NCBI RefSeq assembly: GCF_001297775.1 | Contig: NZ_LIFX01000013.1 | Span: 1-64,000, forward strand | Origin: Trabulsiella odontotermitis | GTDB lineage: Bacteria > Pseudomonadota > Gammaproteobacteria > Enterobacterales > Enterobacteriaceae | Direction of reading: 5' to 3' | DNA length: 64,000 bases | In this document: positions 9,524 to 21,236 of the stretch, one piece after another | Position numbering within the stretch: position 1 is the first letter of the stretch | How the letters are laid out: the number at the start of each line of letters is the position of its first letter | Made by a program: the position numbers and the translations under genes | Notes under the pieces: model-generated | What the model saw: only the letters and a program-made list of their open reading frames with translations | What the model was told of the DNA's origin: nothing | Database searches by the model: none

Positions 9524-10147
9524 TCAACGCATATTGACGTAAATGCCTGAAGTCACGTTATCAGTCAGTCGAACGACATGATAGATAACCTGTTTATTAT
9601 GCGTTTTTATTTTCTTTTTAATATTACCTTTATGTGATGATACGGTTTTAGCTTTAATATTCATCTGATCTGAAATCTGGATGGTTCCCTGTCCGGACAT
9701 CCACATTTTTAACATACTGGATTCAGTACGGCTTAATGATAACGTCGGTAGATTAATCTGCGTAACGCTATCTTCTTCTGTTTTCAGTAGATCACCTAAA
9801 ATATCGTCCAATGATTCCGGTTTTATTGATTTAGAGCTAATAAGCAAATTTTTCCGGACCAGTAAATACTCATCGAAATGAATATTCGCTATTGCCATGA
9901 ATACAATGAACAGCGTCCTGGGATGTTGATTAATGATCTGCTTGATCAGCTGACTGCTTCCAGGGTCGTGGATGAAGCAATCTTCATTAATGAACACGAC
10001 AGACGGCTGGCGTGCATCACAGACTTTGGCGAGTAAGTCGACGTTGTCGACATCGCAGATATCACGTTTTTTCACCCCCCGACTTGCCAGGTACCCGGTC
10101 AATCCCAGCCGGGTGTAACTGCATAGATCCATAATAATCGTTGACAT
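9524..10147 (-). CDS. rcsA: RcsA, auxiliary regulator of the Rcs phosphorelay
   Basis: 207 residues, same length and near-identical C terminus to E. coli RcsA. The N-terminal part resembles a response-regulator fold without the phosphorylation site. The C-terminal LuxR-type helix-turn-helix is clear ([19 protein letters not shown], then [20 protein letters not shown]). RcsA pairs with RcsB to bind RcsAB boxes, activating capsule genes and rcsA itself and repressing flhDC. It is a Lon substrate and is silenced by H-NS, which DsrA relieves; dsrA is 0.6 kb away. Confidence 0.97.
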   Translation of the reverse strand: MSTIIMDLCSYTRLGLTGYLASRGVKKRDICDVDNVDLLAKVCDARQPSVVFINEDCFIHDPGSSQLIKQIINQHPRTLFIVFMAIANIHFDEYLLVRKNLLISSKSIKPESLDDILGDLLKTEEDSVTQINLPTLSLSRTESSMLKMWMSGQGTIQISDQMNIKAKTVSSHKGNIKKKIKTHNKQVIYHVVRLTDNVTSGIYVNMR

Positions 10148-10390
10148 GGCATACCCTCACTCAATGTGTAACGATAATTAACCCATCGCCTTGACCACTG
10201 CCAAACGGCCTGAATTTAATCCTTAAAAAAACAGGCGAAGGCAATCAGGCGACCTCAACTATCCCGTAAAGTGTCTTATAATTTGCCAGGAATCGTCTCA
10301 AAGTAAAGTAAATGTTATGTTCTGTGAACTGCGTAAAAACAAATAAGCCGCACCAGATATATCCTGGAAGATGTTTTTAAAGTTTTATTT

Positions 10391-10404
10391 TAAGATTTTC
10401 CTTA
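10391..10404 (-). promoter_or_regulatory. Putative RcsAB box far upstream of rcsA
   Basis: Minus-strand TAAGGAAAATCTTA, about 245 bases before the rcsA start in an AT-rich leader region. It differs at only two positions from the flhDC RcsAB box found at 63902-63915 in this same window (TAGGAAAAATCTTA), and rcsA autoregulation through an RcsAB box is known in E. coli and Klebsiella. Confidence 0.45.
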
Positions 10405-10421
10405 GGGTAACAATACAACGA

Positions 10422-11216
10422 TCAGGGGGAATTTATTTTCGGCAGCTCACTGATAATATCTGCAAGTAGGTCAAAAATCTCACTAAATAAATGTTCGCAG
10501 AAAGGTGCAATCAATGGCATTAACGCCGACATCAACAAAATCCCGACGGTGAGGGTAATCGGAAAGCCGATGACAAACACCGAAAGCTGAGGCGCCATTC
10601 GGTTAAGCATGCCTAATGCGAAGTTGATGGTCAGCAGCAGCGTAATGACCGGCATCGCCAGCATCAGACCATTGAGGAAGATAAGCCCACCGGCCCGGGA
10701 AAGCGCCATAAACGCGTTGCTGTTGATAGGCTCGCCGCCGATGGGCAGCGTATGGAAGGTATCCACCAACAGCGACAACAGCCACAGATGGCCGTTAAAC
10801 ACCAGAAACAGCAGCATGGCGAGCATATCAACGATGCGCGCCAGCACCGGCATGTTCAGGTTGCTGCTCGGATCGACGAAGGTGGCGAACGACAGGCCCA
10901 TCTGCAGACCAATCACTTCCCCCGCATAACGCACGGCGGCAAAAGCAAACTGCATGGTGAACCCCAGCGCCACGCCAATCATCACCTGTTGCATCGCCAG
11001 CCACAGCGCATTGGGGGAAAAGAGGGTGACGTCAGTCGGCGGTAGCGTCGGAGCGATAATAAACGTAATGATTAACCCCAGCCCCAGCTTCACCCGTTTG
11101 GGTATCGATCTTTCGCTGAGAATGGGAGCGGTAGAAATCAGCGCCAGCACGCGCAGCATCGGCCAGAAATAAAGACTCAGCCAGTGCAGCCACTGATCGC
11201 TGCTCACCTGCAACAT
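10422..11216 (-). CDS. fliR: Flagellar export apparatus protein FliR
   Basis: 264-residue inner membrane protein of the flagellar type III export gate (with FliP and FliQ). Six hydrophobic segments are visible, and the N-terminal [20 protein letters not shown] is characteristic. It is the last gene of the fliLMNOPQR part of the operon, starting six bases after the fliQ stop. No clear terminator was seen in the roughly 270 bases between it and rcsA. Confidence 0.97.
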   Translation of the reverse strand: MLQVSSDQWLHWLSLYFWPMLRVLALISTAPILSERSIPKRVKLGLGLIITFIIAPTLPPTDVTLFSPNALWLAMQQVMIGVALGFTMQFAFAAVRYAGEVIGLQMGLSFATFVDPSSNLNMPVLARIVDMLAMLLFLVFNGHLWLLSLLVDTFHTLPIGGEPINSNAFMALSRAGGLIFLNGLMLAMPVITLLLTINFALGMLNRMAPQLSVFVIGFPITLTVGILLMSALMPLIAPFCEHLFSEIFDLLADIISELPKINSP

Positions 11217-11222
11217 GGCGGG

Positions 11223-11492
11223 TTATCCGATGATGTAGGGCAGGTTGGTGAACAACGTGCGCACATAATCAATCAGCAGGTTCAGCATCCACGGACCGGC
11301 GACGATAATAGCGATAAAAACGGCAATGATTTTCGGAATGAACGACAGTGTCATTTCGTTAATCTGCGTGGCGGCCTGCAGAATACTGATCAACAGACCG
11401 GTGATGAGCGAAACCAGCAGTAACGGCGCCGCCAGCGTCAGCGCCATTTTCATCGCTTCCGTACCCATCATCATGACCGATTCGGGTGTCAT
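11223..11492 (-). CDS. fliQ: Flagellar export apparatus protein FliQ
   Basis: 89-residue export gate component with two membrane helices (LTLAAPLLLVSLITGLLISI and a second near the C terminus). The start MTPESVMMMGTEAMKMAL fits the family. It is packed between fliP and fliR. Confidence 0.97.
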   Translation of the reverse strand: MTPESVMMMGTEAMKMALTLAAPLLLVSLITGLLISILQAATQINEMTLSFIPKIIAVFIAIIVAGPWMLNLLIDYVRTLFTNLPYIIG

Positions 11493-11503
11493 TGTCGGGC
11501 TCC

Positions 11504-12241
11504 TTAACTGTAAAAACTCTGCGCCAGCGAACCGATCAGCAACTGCCAGCCGTCGACCAGCACGAAGAGCATGAGCTTAAAGGGCAGGGCGATGGTGGCA
11601 GGCGGCACCATCATCATCCCGAGCGCCATTAACACGCTGGCGATCACCAGGTCGATAATCAGGAACGGAATGAATATGGTGAAGCCAATCTGAAAGGCGG
11701 TTTTCAGCTCGCTGGTGACGTATGCAGGCAGCAAAATACGCATCGGCACCGCTTCCGGTCCCTGCAATGGCGCGGTATTGGACAGGCGGGCGAACAGCGC
11801 CAGATCGGCTTCGCGGGTCTGGCGCAGCATGAATTCGCGCAGCGGCTGCGCGCCTTTATCCAGCGCCTGCTCCATTGAAATTTTGTTTTCGCTAAACGGC
11901 TGGTACGCGTCGACATAAATTTTGTCGATCACTGGCGACATAATGAAAAAGGTGAGAAACAGCGCCAGCCCAAGCAGCACCTGGTTTGGCGGCGCGGACG
12001 GCGTACCGAGCGCGTTGCGCAGCAGGCCAAAGACGATGATGATGCGGGTAAAGCTGGTCATCATCAGCAAAATGGCCGGAATAAACGTCAGTGAGGTGAT
12101 GAAAACCAGCGTCTGAACCGGCAGCGACCAGCTCTGGCCGCCGTTCGGTAATGGCTGGCTGACCAGCCCGGGCAACTGGGCAAAGGCGGCAGGGGATAAC
12201 AGCCACAGCACCAGCAGGGAAAGGCGTAATACACGGCGCAT
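11504..12241 (-). CDS. fliP: Flagellar export gate protein FliP
   Basis: 245 residues, with a cleavable signal peptide ([22 protein letters not shown]), which is a known peculiarity of FliP, and then four membrane helices. The family signature is visible in [20 protein letters not shown] and the C-terminal [18 protein letters not shown]. The start ATG overlaps the fliO stop by one base, indicating coupled translation. Confidence 0.97.
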   Translation of the reverse strand: MRRVLRLSLLVLWLLSPAAFAQLPGLVSQPLPNGGQSWSLPVQTLVFITSLTFIPAILLMMTSFTRIIIVFGLLRNALGTPSAPPNQVLLGLALFLTFFIMSPVIDKIYVDAYQPFSENKISMEQALDKGAQPLREFMLRQTREADLALFARLSNTAPLQGPEAVPMRILLPAYVTSELKTAFQIGFTIFIPFLIIDLVIASVLMALGMMMVPPATIALPFKLMLFVLVDGWQLLIGSLAQSFYS

Positions 12242-12618
12242 CAGGATCTCCCGGAACGCTTCATTATGTTCTTCATCATCGAGGAGAAATCGGGTGCAGC
12301 CGCTTTCTGTTCTTCACTCTCAACGGGTGCGGGAGGCAATGTGTGCAGCAGGGTGACCTGGTTTGCCGTCACGCCGAGCACCAGGCGGGCATCATCCACA
12401 TTGACAATCACCACGCGCTCGCGCGGGCCAAGGGAGGTGCTGGCGCTGACTTTCAGACCCTGCGAACCGGTCGGCTTAATGCCACCGAAACCGACGCGTT
12501 TCACCAGCCAGGCGGCGGCGAGGATCAACAGGATAACACCCAGCAGGGCGCCGCTGACCTGTATCAGCGGCGACGTGCTATCAACGGTTGGCTGAGTAAC
12601 GGTAGCCTGGGTTTTCAT
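12241..12618 (-). CDS. fliO: Flagellar export assembly protein FliO
   Basis: 125 residues: short periplasmic N terminus, one membrane helix ([21 protein letters not shown]), then a cytoplasmic domain with [20 protein letters not shown] and the end KRSGRS. FliO helps assemble the FliP ring. Four residues longer than E. coli FliO; it starts one base after the fliN stop. Confidence 0.95.
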   Translation of the reverse strand: MKTQATVTQPTVDSTSPLIQVSGALLGVILLILAAAWLVKRVGFGGIKPTGSQGLKVSASTSLGPRERVVIVNVDDARLVLGVTANQVTLLHTLPPAPVESEEQKAAAPDFSSMMKNIMKRSGRS

Positions 12619-12619
12619 C

Positions 12620-13033
12620 TTAACGGCTCAGACGGCGCATCCGCTCGGACGGCGTAATGATGTCGGTAATACGCACGCCATATTTGTCGGCAACAACGAC
12701 CACTTCACCCTGGGCAATCAGATAGCCGTTAATCAGAATATCCAGCGGTTCACCCGCCAGACCGTCCAGTGACACCACAGAACCCTGCGTCAGGCGCAAC
12801 AGCTCTTTAATGGTCATCCGGGTGCGGCCCAGTTCCACGGTTAATTTCACCGGGATATCCATGATTAAATCGATATCCTGCAATGTGCCGCTGGCATCGC
12901 CGCCGCCCAGTTGCTGGAATACCGCATCAGCGGCGCTTTTACCCGTCGTGGTTTTCTGCTCGTTTAACGCCTCAGCCCACAGATCGTCCACTTCTCCGCT
13001 GTTTTCGTCGGACGGGTTATTAATATCACTCAT
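12620..13033 (-). CDS. fliN: Flagellar motor switch protein FliN
   Basis: 137 residues with the C-terminal SpoA domain (IPVKLTVELGRTRMTIKELL, then GSVVSLDGLAGEPLDILING). It forms the bottom of the C-ring with FliM and also docks FliH during export. The start overlaps the fliM stop. Confidence 0.97.
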   Translation of the reverse strand: MSDINNPSDENSGEVDDLWAEALNEQKTTTGKSAADAVFQQLGGGDASGTLQDIDLIMDIPVKLTVELGRTRMTIKELLRLTQGSVVSLDGLAGEPLDILINGYLIAQGEVVVVADKYGVRITDIITPSERMRRLSR

Positions 13034-14034
13034 TTGGGCTGTTCCTCATTCAGCGAATTCAGTATCGGGTTTATCAAATGCTCTACGCGTAGCGCGTATT
13101 GACCGTTGAGCGTGCCGTAATGGCTGGTCAACACCGGTACACCGTCGACATGGGCAATAATGCGATCGGGCTTATCAATGGGCAGCACGTCGCCGGGTTG
13201 GAGCTTCAGAATTTGCGACAATCGCATGGAGATATCAGCAAAGTTAGCGACCAGTTCCAGTTCCGAATGCTGTACCTGGCGCACCAGATTCTCACGCCAG
13301 TTCTGGTCTTCGCTGCGGGAGTTCTCCAGCGGCGGGTTGACCAGCAGTTCGCGCAGCGGCTCGATCATGCTGAACGGCAGGCAGATATTGAACTCCCCGG
13401 TCAGGTTGCCGATCTCAACATGGAACGGTGTATTCACCACGATGTCGTTCGGGGAGGTGGTGATATTGGTAAACTTCACCTGCATTTCGGAACGTACATA
13501 CTCAACGTCCAGCGGGTTGATGGCTTTCCACGCGTCGCTGTACGCTTCCAGCGCCAGTTTCAGCATGCGGTTGATGACCCGCTGTTCGGTATGGGTAAAT
13601 TCGCGGCCTTCCACTTTCGTCGGGAAACGACCGTCGCCGCCAAACAGGTTATCGACCGCAATGAACACCAGACTTGGTGAAAAGACAAACAGCCCGGTGC
13701 CGCGCAGCGGCTTCAGGTGGATCAGGTTCAGGTTGGTCGGCACCGGAAGGTTACGGGCAAACTCATGATAGGGCTGAATACGAATGGCCCCGACAGTAAT
13801 ATCCGGGCTACGGCGCAGCAGGTTGAACAGCCCCATACGGAACTGACGGGCAAAACGCTCGTTAATGATCTCCAGCGCCTGCAGGCGCTCGCGCACCACG
13901 CGACGCTGGGTATTCGGATCGTAAGGACGAATATCGGTATCGCCCAGATGACCCCCTTGCGGCTCATCGGACTGATCACTGTCGCCATTGAGCAGTGCGT
14001 CGATTTCGGCCTGAGAAAGAATGCTATCGCCCAT
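13030..14034 (-). CDS. fliM: Flagellar motor switch protein FliM
   Basis: 334 residues, the same length as in E. coli. It has the N-terminal CheY-binding peptide (MGDSILSQAEIDALLNG), the CheC-like middle domain, and a C-terminal SpoA domain that pairs with FliN. Binding of phospho-CheY at the N terminus switches rotation. Start codon overlap with fliL is absent (four bases apart). Confidence 0.98.
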   Translation of the reverse strand: MGDSILSQAEIDALLNGDSDQSDEPQGGHLGDTDIRPYDPNTQRRVVRERLQALEIINERFARQFRMGLFNLLRRSPDITVGAIRIQPYHEFARNLPVPTNLNLIHLKPLRGTGLFVFSPSLVFIAVDNLFGGDGRFPTKVEGREFTHTEQRVINRMLKLALEAYSDAWKAINPLDVEYVRSEMQVKFTNITTSPNDIVVNTPFHVEIGNLTGEFNICLPFSMIEPLRELLVNPPLENSRSEDQNWRENLVRQVQHSELELVANFADISMRLSQILKLQPGDVLPIDKPDRIIAHVDGVPVLTSHYGTLNGQYALRVEHLINPILNSLNEEQPK

Positions 14035-14038
14035 GTGA

Positions 14039-14506
14039 TTACCGCAGAATGAATGCTGTGTACAGAACGTCAGTCACTTCCTGCTTGGGTTGACCCGCAA
14101 CCAGCGGCTGAGACAGCGTGCTCTTAATCGCCTCGACCAGGTTCTGCTTGCCGACATCGGTGGCAAGTTCATTGGCGTTCTGGCGGGAGAAGAGCAGCAA
14201 CAGACGGCTGCGTACTTCTGGCAAATATTCGCTAAGGCGTAAGCGGGTCGCTTCGTCTCCCAGACGCAGCGTGATACCGACATACAGAACGCGGTCAGCA
14301 TCCCCCAGGTTTACCGTAAAGGTATCGAGAGCATAGAACACCGGCGCCGGTGGCGGCGGTGGTTGGTTAGCGGCTACCGGGGTAGGTTGCTGCTGCATAC
14401 GCCAGTAACTATAGCCCGCGGTAGCGCAGGCGGCGAGCGTCACCAGCACCAGCAACGGGACCCAGATTGAGCGCTTACGTTTTTTACTGAGAGCAGAGTC
14501 TGTCAT
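14039..14506 (-). CDS. fliL: Flagellar basal body protein FliL
   Basis: 155 residues: basic cytoplasmic N terminus (KKRKRS), a single membrane helix ([20 protein letters not shown]), a proline-rich linker, and a periplasmic stomatin-like domain ([20 protein letters not shown]). It rings the stator units in the membrane. It begins about 100 bases after fliK. Confidence 0.95.
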   Translation of the reverse strand: MTDSALSKKRKRSIWVPLLVLVTLAACATAGYSYWRMQQQPTPVAANQPPPPPAPVFYALDTFTVNLGDADRVLYVGITLRLGDEATRLRLSEYLPEVRSRLLLLFSRQNANELATDVGKQNLVEAIKSTLSQPLVAGQPKQEVTDVLYTAFILR

Positions 14507-14606
14507 CTGTTACGGTCATCCTGTTTACAGCTTATCGGTTGATTATCCCGTCTCGCGCGTCGGTCAAAGCGCGGAAAAGACGGGAATAATCACGCTACCT
14601 CTGGCG

Positions 14607-15830
14607 TTAGGCGAAGATGTCGACAGCGCCGTTACCCCGCGAGAGGGATTGCAGACTGGCGGGCACGAGTAAGGCCTCGTCGTTCTCCGCCTGCAGCCCG
14701 CCATTGCCGGATGAACCCGACGCGTGCTGTTGCTGTGCGAAGGACTGCTGCTGTTGTTGTCCGCCGGAGCTTTCACTGCTGATGCTGCTCTGCCCCAGTT
14801 GAATGCCGTTATCGGCCAGTTGAGTACGCAGAACCGGCAATGCGGCTTCCAGCGCGGCGCGAACGTGGCTGTGCGGCGACACCATCTGCAACTGCGCCTG
14901 GTTATCGTCCACCTTGAGGGTGATATGTACCTGACCCAGCTCTTCCGGGTGCAGACGCAGTTCGGCGGTCTGCTGGCCCTGACGGGTAAACATCGTAATG
15001 TGCTGGCTCACCGACTGCTGCCAGTCCGGGCTGCCGAGCGGGGCGTTTACTGTCGCCGCGGCGGCAGACGGCTGCGCCACAGGTTGCGCGGTGGTGTGGC
15101 TCATCACCGGCGCCAGTGGGGTGGTGGAGGCGGTTGCGGACGTTGTACTGTCGGCCTCGGCATGCACGGCGGCGCTGGCGGCCAGCGACGTGGTCTGCGC
15201 GAAGGCGGCGTTGTCTGCGCCTTTCACCGCTTGTGCAGGTGCTTTCGCGTCGCCTTTCGTTGTCATCCCCGGCAATGCTTTATCCGCCCCTGCGCGGGCA
15301 GCGGTCGCGGTCGCCAGCCCCGGCACTGACGCGCCCGCAGTCGCGGCCACGGTGCGCGGTGCCGTCACGGTCTGCGGCTGCGGCAACATCGCCATCAGCG
15401 CGCTGAGGCTTGCCAGTTCATCGTCGTTGAGCGCGGTATCATCGGCCGGTTTTTTCAGGGCGTCTTTGCTGTTATCGGTCTGCGCGACAGCCTGCGACGT
15501 ATCAACCCCCGTCAGACGTGAGGTGAGGGAGGTCAGCAGCGCCTGGGCGTCTGACAGCGCGTTCGGGTCCGTCAGCGTCGCTGTGTCATCCTGCTGATTT
15601 AGCAACTGACTCAGCTTTTGCGCACTGGTTTTGATATCGCCCTTCGGCAACCCGGCGGCGACGTTTTGTAGATCGGCCAGCGTCAGCGCGGTTTTGCCTT
15701 CGCCAGTGCCTTTACCGCTGAGCGCACCCGCCAGCAGTGAGAGAAAATCCTGCGCATCACCGGAAAATTTCGCCGTTTGACCCGCGGCGGCATCGGTATC
15801 GCTAAGGATAAGTTTCGGCAACGTAATCAT
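14607..15830 (-). CDS. fliK: Flagellar hook-length control protein FliK
   Basis: 407 residues, somewhat longer than E. coli FliK (375). A low-complexity Ala/Thr/Gln-rich N-terminal and middle part acts as the molecular ruler, and the conserved C-terminal substrate-switch domain is visible ([20 protein letters not shown], then [17 protein letters not shown], followed by a Gln-rich tail). It is secreted during hook growth and flips FlhB specificity. The start overlaps the fliJ stop by four bases. Confidence 0.95.
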   Translation of the reverse strand: MITLPKLILSDTDAAAGQTAKFSGDAQDFLSLLAGALSGKGTGEGKTALTLADLQNVAAGLPKGDIKTSAQKLSQLLNQQDDTATLTDPNALSDAQALLTSLTSRLTGVDTSQAVAQTDNSKDALKKPADDTALNDDELASLSALMAMLPQPQTVTAPRTVAATAGASVPGLATATAARAGADKALPGMTTKGDAKAPAQAVKGADNAAFAQTTSLAASAAVHAEADSTTSATASTTPLAPVMSHTTAQPVAQPSAAAATVNAPLGSPDWQQSVSQHITMFTRQGQQTAELRLHPEELGQVHITLKVDDNQAQLQMVSPHSHVRAALEAALPVLRTQLADNGIQLGQSSISSESSGGQQQQQSFAQQQHASGSSGNGGLQAENDEALLVPASLQSLSRGNGAVDIFA

Positions 15831-16270
15831 TCGGGTTTCCTTAAGGTTGCGCGTTGAGCGAATTCATCCATTTTCTTCTGATCGAGACGGTTTTCCGCCA
15901 TTTGTGCGGCGGCGGTTTGTCTGTCCTGCAGCGTCTGCCATGCCTGCAAACGCTGTTTTTTCTCGCGCCAGAAATTCAGCGCCTGATCCACTTTCTGCGT
16001 CCATTGCGTCAACTGCTGTCGATGCTGGTCGATAGCCTTTTCCAGCGTGTCGATAAACTGCTGGTAATTTTGCCAGCGCAGACTGCCCATCCCGCGGGAC
16101 ATATCCCCGGCGAGGTTGTGCTGATATTCCAGCTGATAATCCATCAGCATCTTCAGTTGTTCTTCTGCCTGCTGGCAGCCGCGTCGCATCTCACCCAGGC
16201 GTTGCGCCGCATTTTCGACTTCCTTTTCGGCCAGCTCTTTTAGCGTTGTTAATGCACCATGTTCCGCCAT
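15827..16270 (-). CDS. fliJ: Flagellar export chaperone FliJ
   Basis: 147 residues, predicted antiparallel coiled coil rich in Gln, Glu and Lys (start [20 protein letters not shown]). FliJ inserts into the FliI hexamer like the gamma subunit of F1 and cycles late chaperones. Confidence 0.96.
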   Translation of the reverse strand: MAEHGALTTLKELAEKEVENAAQRLGEMRRGCQQAEEQLKMLMDYQLEYQHNLAGDMSRGMGSLRWQNYQQFIDTLEKAIDQHRQQLTQWTQKVDQALNFWREKKQRLQAWQTLQDRQTAAAQMAENRLDQKKMDEFAQRATLRKPE

Positions 16271-16291
16271 GACTGCTGTCCTCCTGCTTCA

Positions 16292-17662
16292 TCACGCCGA
16301 CGGGAATATCAATTCCAGCGCCTGTAGCGAATCTTCCCATCCTGCGCGTTCAAAAATGCCTTGTTGTAAAAAGGCTTCCAGCTGTGGCCAGAGCGCAATG
16401 GCTTTGTCCAGCATCGGATCGCTGCCTTTGGCATAGGCCCCGACGCTCACCAGATCGCGGTTGCGCTGGAAACTGGAGAGCAGCTGTTTAAAATGTCGAA
16501 CCCGTGCGTAGTGTTGCTCAGTAATCAGCGCGGTCATCGCACGACTGATCGACGCTTCAATATCAATGGCCGGGTAGTGCCCGGCTTCGGCCAGACGACG
16601 GGAAAGCACGATGTGACCATCCAGAATGGCGCGCGCCGAGTCGGCAATCGGATCCTGTTGGTCATCCCCTTCAGTCAGAACCGTATAAAATGCCGTGATC
16701 GAACCCCCGCCGCTGATGCCGTTACCGGCGCGTTCCACCAACGCGGGCAATTTGGCAAACACCGAAGGCGGATACCCTTTGGTGGCGGGTGGCTCACCGA
16801 TCGCCAGGGCGATTTCACGCTGCGCCATCGCGTAGCGGGTGAGGGAGTCCATGATCAGCAATACGTGCTGCCCGCGATCGCGAAAATCTTCGGCGATGCG
16901 GGTGGCATAGGCGGCGCCCTGCAAACGCAGCAGCGGCGACACGTCAGCCGGTGCAGCGACCACCACGGAACGGGCACGGCCATCGGCACCCAGAATATTT
17001 TCAATAAAATCTTTAACTTCACGGCCACGCTCGCCGATAAGCCCCACGACAATCACGTCAGCCTGGGTGTAACGCGCCATCATGCCGAGCAGGACACTTT
17101 TCCCGACCCCGGAACCGGCAAACAACCCCATACGCTGACCGCGTCCGACGGTGAGCAGGGCGTTGATCGGGCGAACACCGGTGTCCAGCACGTGTTCGAT
17201 AGCCGTACGCTGCAACGGGTTAAACGGCGGCGTAATCAACGCGCCGGTTTCCGTGGTATCCGGTGCCGGCAAACTGTCCAGCGGTCTGCCACTGCCATCC
17301 AGCACCCGACCGAGCAGCGCCGGGCCCAGCGGCAACTGTTTACCGCTTTGCAAACCTTCACCCGTCATGCTGCGGGCATACACGCGCGCACCGGGTAAAA
17401 TGCCTTCCACTTCTTCCAGCGGCATCAGAAACAGACGATGACCGTTGAAACCCACCACTTCACTTTCCACTTCCTGCGTCTCGTTGCCCTCCTGCCGTTC
17501 AATGATGCAGGTCGCGCCGAGCGGAAGTTGCAGGCCTGTTGCTTCCAGCACCAGACCGGTGGCGCGGGTCAGACGACCATAGCGACGCACCGCCGGAAGC
17601 TGGGCGATTTTGGCCTCGAAGTTATCCAGCGTGTTCAGCCAGCGCGTCAGTCGAGCCGTCAT
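16292..17662 (-). CDS. fliI: Flagellum-specific ATPase FliI
   Basis: 456 residues from the ATG at 17660-17662 ([21 protein letters not shown]), the start that matches E. coli FliI; it overlaps the fliH stop by one base. A ten-codon upstream extension is unlikely. Walker A is [13 protein letters not shown], Walker B lies in [13 protein letters not shown], and the T3SS ATPase signature [18 protein letters not shown] is present. It is the F1-beta-like hexameric ATPase of the export machine. Confidence 0.97.
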   Translation of the reverse strand: MTARLTRWLNTLDNFEAKIAQLPAVRRYGRLTRATGLVLEATGLQLPLGATCIIERQEGNETQEVESEVVGFNGHRLFLMPLEEVEGILPGARVYARSMTGEGLQSGKQLPLGPALLGRVLDGSGRPLDSLPAPDTTETGALITPPFNPLQRTAIEHVLDTGVRPINALLTVGRGQRMGLFAGSGVGKSVLLGMMARYTQADVIVVGLIGERGREVKDFIENILGADGRARSVVVAAPADVSPLLRLQGAAYATRIAEDFRDRGQHVLLIMDSLTRYAMAQREIALAIGEPPATKGYPPSVFAKLPALVERAGNGISGGGSITAFYTVLTEGDDQQDPIADSARAILDGHIVLSRRLAEAGHYPAIDIEASISRAMTALITEQHYARVRHFKQLLSSFQRNRDLVSVGAYAKGSDPMLDKAIALWPQLEAFLQQGIFERAGWEDSLQALELIFPSA

Positions 17663-18369
17663 CAGCAGGCTCCAGGGGCAGCAAGGCGGCACAGTTCCTG
17701 CCAGCGCGTCGCCACGCTGGCATCGAGGTCGCCCTCATCCGCCGAGACTTTGCAGCCGCCGTGATGCAACGTTGGATCGCCGCGCAAACGCCAGCCGTGC
17801 AGGCTGAGGGTGGCACCAAGCATCTCTTCCACGCGCTGTAAATCATCCGGGTGAACACGCAGTTGCGGTTTACCGCTGAACAGAGGCTCCTGTTGCAGCA
17901 GCAACTGGATCTGTTTAATCAACGCCGAGTTATCGACGGTCGGCGTCTGGCCAATCACCTGACGCGCGGCCTCCAGCGCCATCTGCATCAGGCGTGAGGC
18001 GATCACGCTGTCAAGCGCGTCCAGCGTGTGCTGGAATTCGCTGACCAGTTGCTGCATCCGCGCGTGGATCGGCGCCTGTTGCTGTTGCGCCTGTTTCTGG
18101 CCCTGTTCAAGCCCCTGCGCCAGCCCTTCCTGATAACCCTGTTCGTGACCGGCGGCGCGCCCTTCTTTCAGACCGGCGGCATAACCCTGCTCATGCGCCT
18201 GCATCTGAAGATGTGCCAGCTGTTGCTGAAGTATCTGCTCTTCGCTCAACGCTTCTTCTTCGACTTCCTCGATCTCCAGCTCCGGCTCATTTATCGCAGG
18301 CGCAAATTCATGGAGTGGGGAAGCCAGATCGTCAGGCAACCAGACCTTCCACGGCGTGGTATCAGACAT
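17662..18369 (-). CDS. fliH: Flagellar export stator protein FliH
   Basis: 235 residues. Acidic N terminus with Trp residues that dock on the export gate ([11 protein letters not shown]), a Gln-rich helical middle with a run of GxxxG-type repeats ([18 protein letters not shown]), and a C-terminal domain like the F1 delta subunit that holds FliI. The start overlaps the fliG end by eight bases. Confidence 0.96.
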   Translation of the reverse strand: MSDTTPWKVWLPDDLASPLHEFAPAINEPELEIEEVEEEALSEEQILQQQLAHLQMQAHEQGYAAGLKEGRAAGHEQGYQEGLAQGLEQGQKQAQQQQAPIHARMQQLVSEFQHTLDALDSVIASRLMQMALEAARQVIGQTPTVDNSALIKQIQLLLQQEPLFSGKPQLRVHPDDLQRVEEMLGATLSLHGWRLRGDPTLHHGGCKVSADEGDLDASVATRWQELCRLAAPGAC

Positions 18370-19360
18370 AGGTATCGTCTCCGCTGCCGATCACCATCTC
18401 GCCGGTTTCCGCCAGACGGCGGACAATCAGCAGAATTGCCTTCTGTTCGTTCTCGACCTGAGACATGCGTACCGGGCCACGGTTGGCGAGGTCGTCGCGC
18501 AGAATGTCGGCAGCACGCTGCGACATGTTGCGCAGGAATTTCTCGCGCAGCGGCTGCTCGGCGCCTTTGAGCGCGATAAGCAGCGATTCGGAATCCACTT
18601 CCTGCAGCAGGCGCTGGACGCTGCGGTCGTCGACATCGACCAGGTTTTCGAACAGGAACATTTCGTCGATGATTTTCTGCGCCAGCTCGCCGTCGAATTC
18701 GCGCACAGCGGTAATAACCGCTTCTTCCTGCTGCGTTTTCATCAGGTTGATAATTTCCGCAGCGGTTCTCACGCCGCCCATTTTGCTGCGCTTGAGGTTG
18801 GTACCGTCGAGCAGGTTGTTGAGCACTTCGGTCAGTTCCGCCAGCGCCGCTGGCTGGACACCGCCGAAGGTGGCGATACGCAGCATCACGTCATGGCGCA
18901 TACGCTCGTCGAACAGGGCCAGAATATCGGCCGCCTGCGCGCGCTTGAGATGCACAAGGATGGTGGCGATAATCTGCGGGTGCTCGTCGCGAATAAGGTC
19001 GGCGGCGCTCTGCGGCTCCATAAAGTTGAGCGTTTCGATGCCGCTGGTGCTTTCGCGGGTTTCGAGAATATCTTCCAGCAGGCTGGCGGCACGTTCTTCG
19101 CCGAGCGCTTTGACTAGCACCGAACGCAGGTATTCGTTGGCGTTGACGTTCAGCGCGGCAAACTGTTCGGCTTCCTGCTCAAACTCCGCCAGCACTTCGG
19201 TGAGCTGTTTGTTGGAAATCTGACGCACGTTGGCCATGGCCGAACTGAGTGTTTGTACTTCACGGGTGGAGAGGTGCTTGAACACCTCCGCCGCGCGATC
19301 TTCGCCAATGGTCATCAGCAGGATGACGCTTTTATCGATTCCTGTAAGGTTGTTACTCAT
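18362..19360 (-). CDS. fliG: Flagellar motor switch/rotor protein FliG
   Basis: 332 residues. The middle domain contains the EHPQ motif ([15 protein letters not shown]), and the C-terminal torque helix carries the alternating charges ([20 protein letters not shown], then [17 protein letters not shown]) that interact with MotA. It overlaps fliF by eight bases at its start. Confidence 0.98.
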   Translation of the reverse strand: MSNNLTGIDKSVILLMTIGEDRAAEVFKHLSTREVQTLSSAMANVRQISNKQLTEVLAEFEQEAEQFAALNVNANEYLRSVLVKALGEERAASLLEDILETRESTSGIETLNFMEPQSAADLIRDEHPQIIATILVHLKRAQAADILALFDERMRHDVMLRIATFGGVQPAALAELTEVLNNLLDGTNLKRSKMGGVRTAAEIINLMKTQQEEAVITAVREFDGELAQKIIDEMFLFENLVDVDDRSVQRLLQEVDSESLLIALKGAEQPLREKFLRNMSQRAADILRDDLANRGPVRMSQVENEQKAILLIVRRLAETGEMVIGSGDDTYV

Positions 19361-21020
19361 GTTCGTTACTCATCCACTGGCGAATGACCAGCGCCACAAC
19401 GCGCGGATCGTTATCTGACATTTCACGAATACGCTGGCTCATCACCTCAGCGCCGAGACGCTGGTTAGCACGACGCTGCTGCACCACTTCGTCTTTGCTG
19501 AGGGTAACTTCCACCGCCTCTTCCGTTTCCTGACGAAGTCGGGCTTCTTCCTGCGCCAGCTTGATCTCTTCCTGACGACGAATAAGCTGCGGACGGATGG
19601 CTCTGCGCCACAGCAGCCACGCGACCAGCGCCACCAGTAGCCAGCGACCTGCGGACATCAGCTGATCGATAAACATCTGCTGTTTCCAGAACGGCAGTTC
19701 GCCACCGGTGTCGTCTGACGCATTGAACGGTGAGTTCACCACGTTCAGGGTATCGCCGCGCGTATCGGTAAAGCCCATCGCTTCGCGGGTCAGATCTTCA
19801 ATTTGTTTCAGTTGTTCAGCGGTTAACGGCAGCGGTTTGCCGTCCGGCAGGTTGCGATAGTTGACCACCACAGCAACGGAGAGACGCTGGATATCGCCAA
19901 TGTTCTTTTTGGTATGGCGGATGGTGCGGTCAACTTCGTAGTTGCTGGTTTCGTTACGCTGGGTATTGCGCGGGCCGTTGCTTTCCGTCCGCTGCGTGGT
20001 GTTCTGCGCGTTCTGTTGGTTCGCCGGTGGCGTTGACAGCGGTGCGCTGGGCGCCGGGGCAGGCGAGTTGGAGAGCGCGCCCGGTACGCCGCCCGGATAC
20101 GGGCTGCCGACCTGTTCGCTCTCATTCACCTGACGTGAACGCAATACCGCCTGGCTGGCATCGCCGTTCGGACGATACTGCTCTTCGGTCTGCTCTTTGT
20201 TATCAAAATCGATCTGCGCGGTGACCTGCGCATGGACGTTACCGTTGCCGACCACCGGAGAGAGAATCGCTTCAATGCGGCGCTGAATACGGCTTTCAAC
20301 ATCGGCGGCGTACTTCAGTTGCGCGTCGTTCAGATCGCGATCGCCGGTGTTGGATTGCGTCAGCAGATGACCGCCCTGATCAACCAGCGTCACGTTGCCC
20401 GGCGGTAAGCCTGCGACCGCGCTGGAAACGAGGTGTACGACGGCGGCGATCTGCCCTTCATCCAGCGCACGCCCGGTTTCGAGATTCAGGGTGACGGAAG
20501 CGGAAGGGGACTTTTGTTCGCGGACAAACAGCGACGGTTTCGGCATCGCGAGGTGCACGCGGGCGCTTTTCACCGGGCCGAGGGTTTCGATAGTGCGGGC
20601 CAGTTCACCTTCCAGCGCGCGCTGGTAGTTCACCTGTTCGCTGAACTGGCTGATGCCGAATTTTTCCTGATCCAGCAGTTCAAAACCGACCGCGCCGCCT
20701 TTCGGCAACCCTTGTTGTGCAAGACGCAGACGCAGCTCGTGCACTTTATCGGCCGGAACTTCAAGCGCGCCGCCGTTGTCGGCGAAGCGATAGGGAACGT
20801 TCATCTGCTGTAACTGGGTGACGATCGCGCCGCCATCCTGGTCAGACAGATTCGAAAACAGGGTGCGGTAGTCCGGGCTTTTTGCCCACAGTACCAGTGC
20901 GACGACGATTGCGACCGCAGCGGCACTTGCCACCATCAAGGGGATTCGGGGGTTGGAACGCAGGCGATTGACCCACTCTGGAATTTTAGTATGTGGCGTG
21001 GTCGTTGCAGTCGCGCTCAT
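19353..21020 (-). CDS. fliF: Flagellar MS-ring protein FliF
   Basis: 555 residues; first gene of the fliF operon. It has two membrane helices (about 28-46 and 450-470), ring-building motifs ([19 protein letters not shown] and [20 protein letters not shown]), a low-complexity Pro/Asn/Gln-rich periplasmic insert near 305-355, and a C-terminal FliG-binding tail ([20 protein letters not shown]). The promoter lies in the 216-base fliE/fliF divergent region. Confidence 0.98.
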   Translation of the reverse strand: MSATATTTPHTKIPEWVNRLRSNPRIPLMVASAAAVAIVVALVLWAKSPDYRTLFSNLSDQDGGAIVTQLQQMNVPYRFADNGGALEVPADKVHELRLRLAQQGLPKGGAVGFELLDQEKFGISQFSEQVNYQRALEGELARTIETLGPVKSARVHLAMPKPSLFVREQKSPSASVTLNLETGRALDEGQIAAVVHLVSSAVAGLPPGNVTLVDQGGHLLTQSNTGDRDLNDAQLKYAADVESRIQRRIEAILSPVVGNGNVHAQVTAQIDFDNKEQTEEQYRPNGDASQAVLRSRQVNESEQVGSPYPGGVPGALSNSPAPAPSAPLSTPPANQQNAQNTTQRTESNGPRNTQRNETSNYEVDRTIRHTKKNIGDIQRLSVAVVVNYRNLPDGKPLPLTAEQLKQIEDLTREAMGFTDTRGDTLNVVNSPFNASDDTGGELPFWKQQMFIDQLMSAGRWLLVALVAWLLWRRAIRPQLIRRQEEIKLAQEEARLRQETEEAVEVTLSKDEVVQQRRANQRLGAEVMSQRIREMSDNDPRVVALVIRQWMSNEHE

Positions 21021-21236
21021 TGCGCACCTCGTAAATCCTGGCCAGTGGCGAAAAAGAGATTCAGAAACAAAACAGACTCCCGGGTCGACAATCGCATAAA
21101 GAAAGCCATCTCATTATTTGATGCTTCAGGATTTTCTATGCGTTAAATAACCTGTTTTTTTATCGCTAATTAGCGCCTTTATCTTATTGACAAGCTGGTA
21201 ATCTCATCACCAGAAAAATCTAACCAGGGGATTATC
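21021..21236. promoter_or_regulatory. Divergent fliE/fliF promoter region
   Basis: AT-rich 216-base stretch between the divergent fliF and fliE genes. In relatives it holds FlhDC-dependent class 2 promoters. I could not place FlhDC boxes with confidence by eye. Confidence 0.5.
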
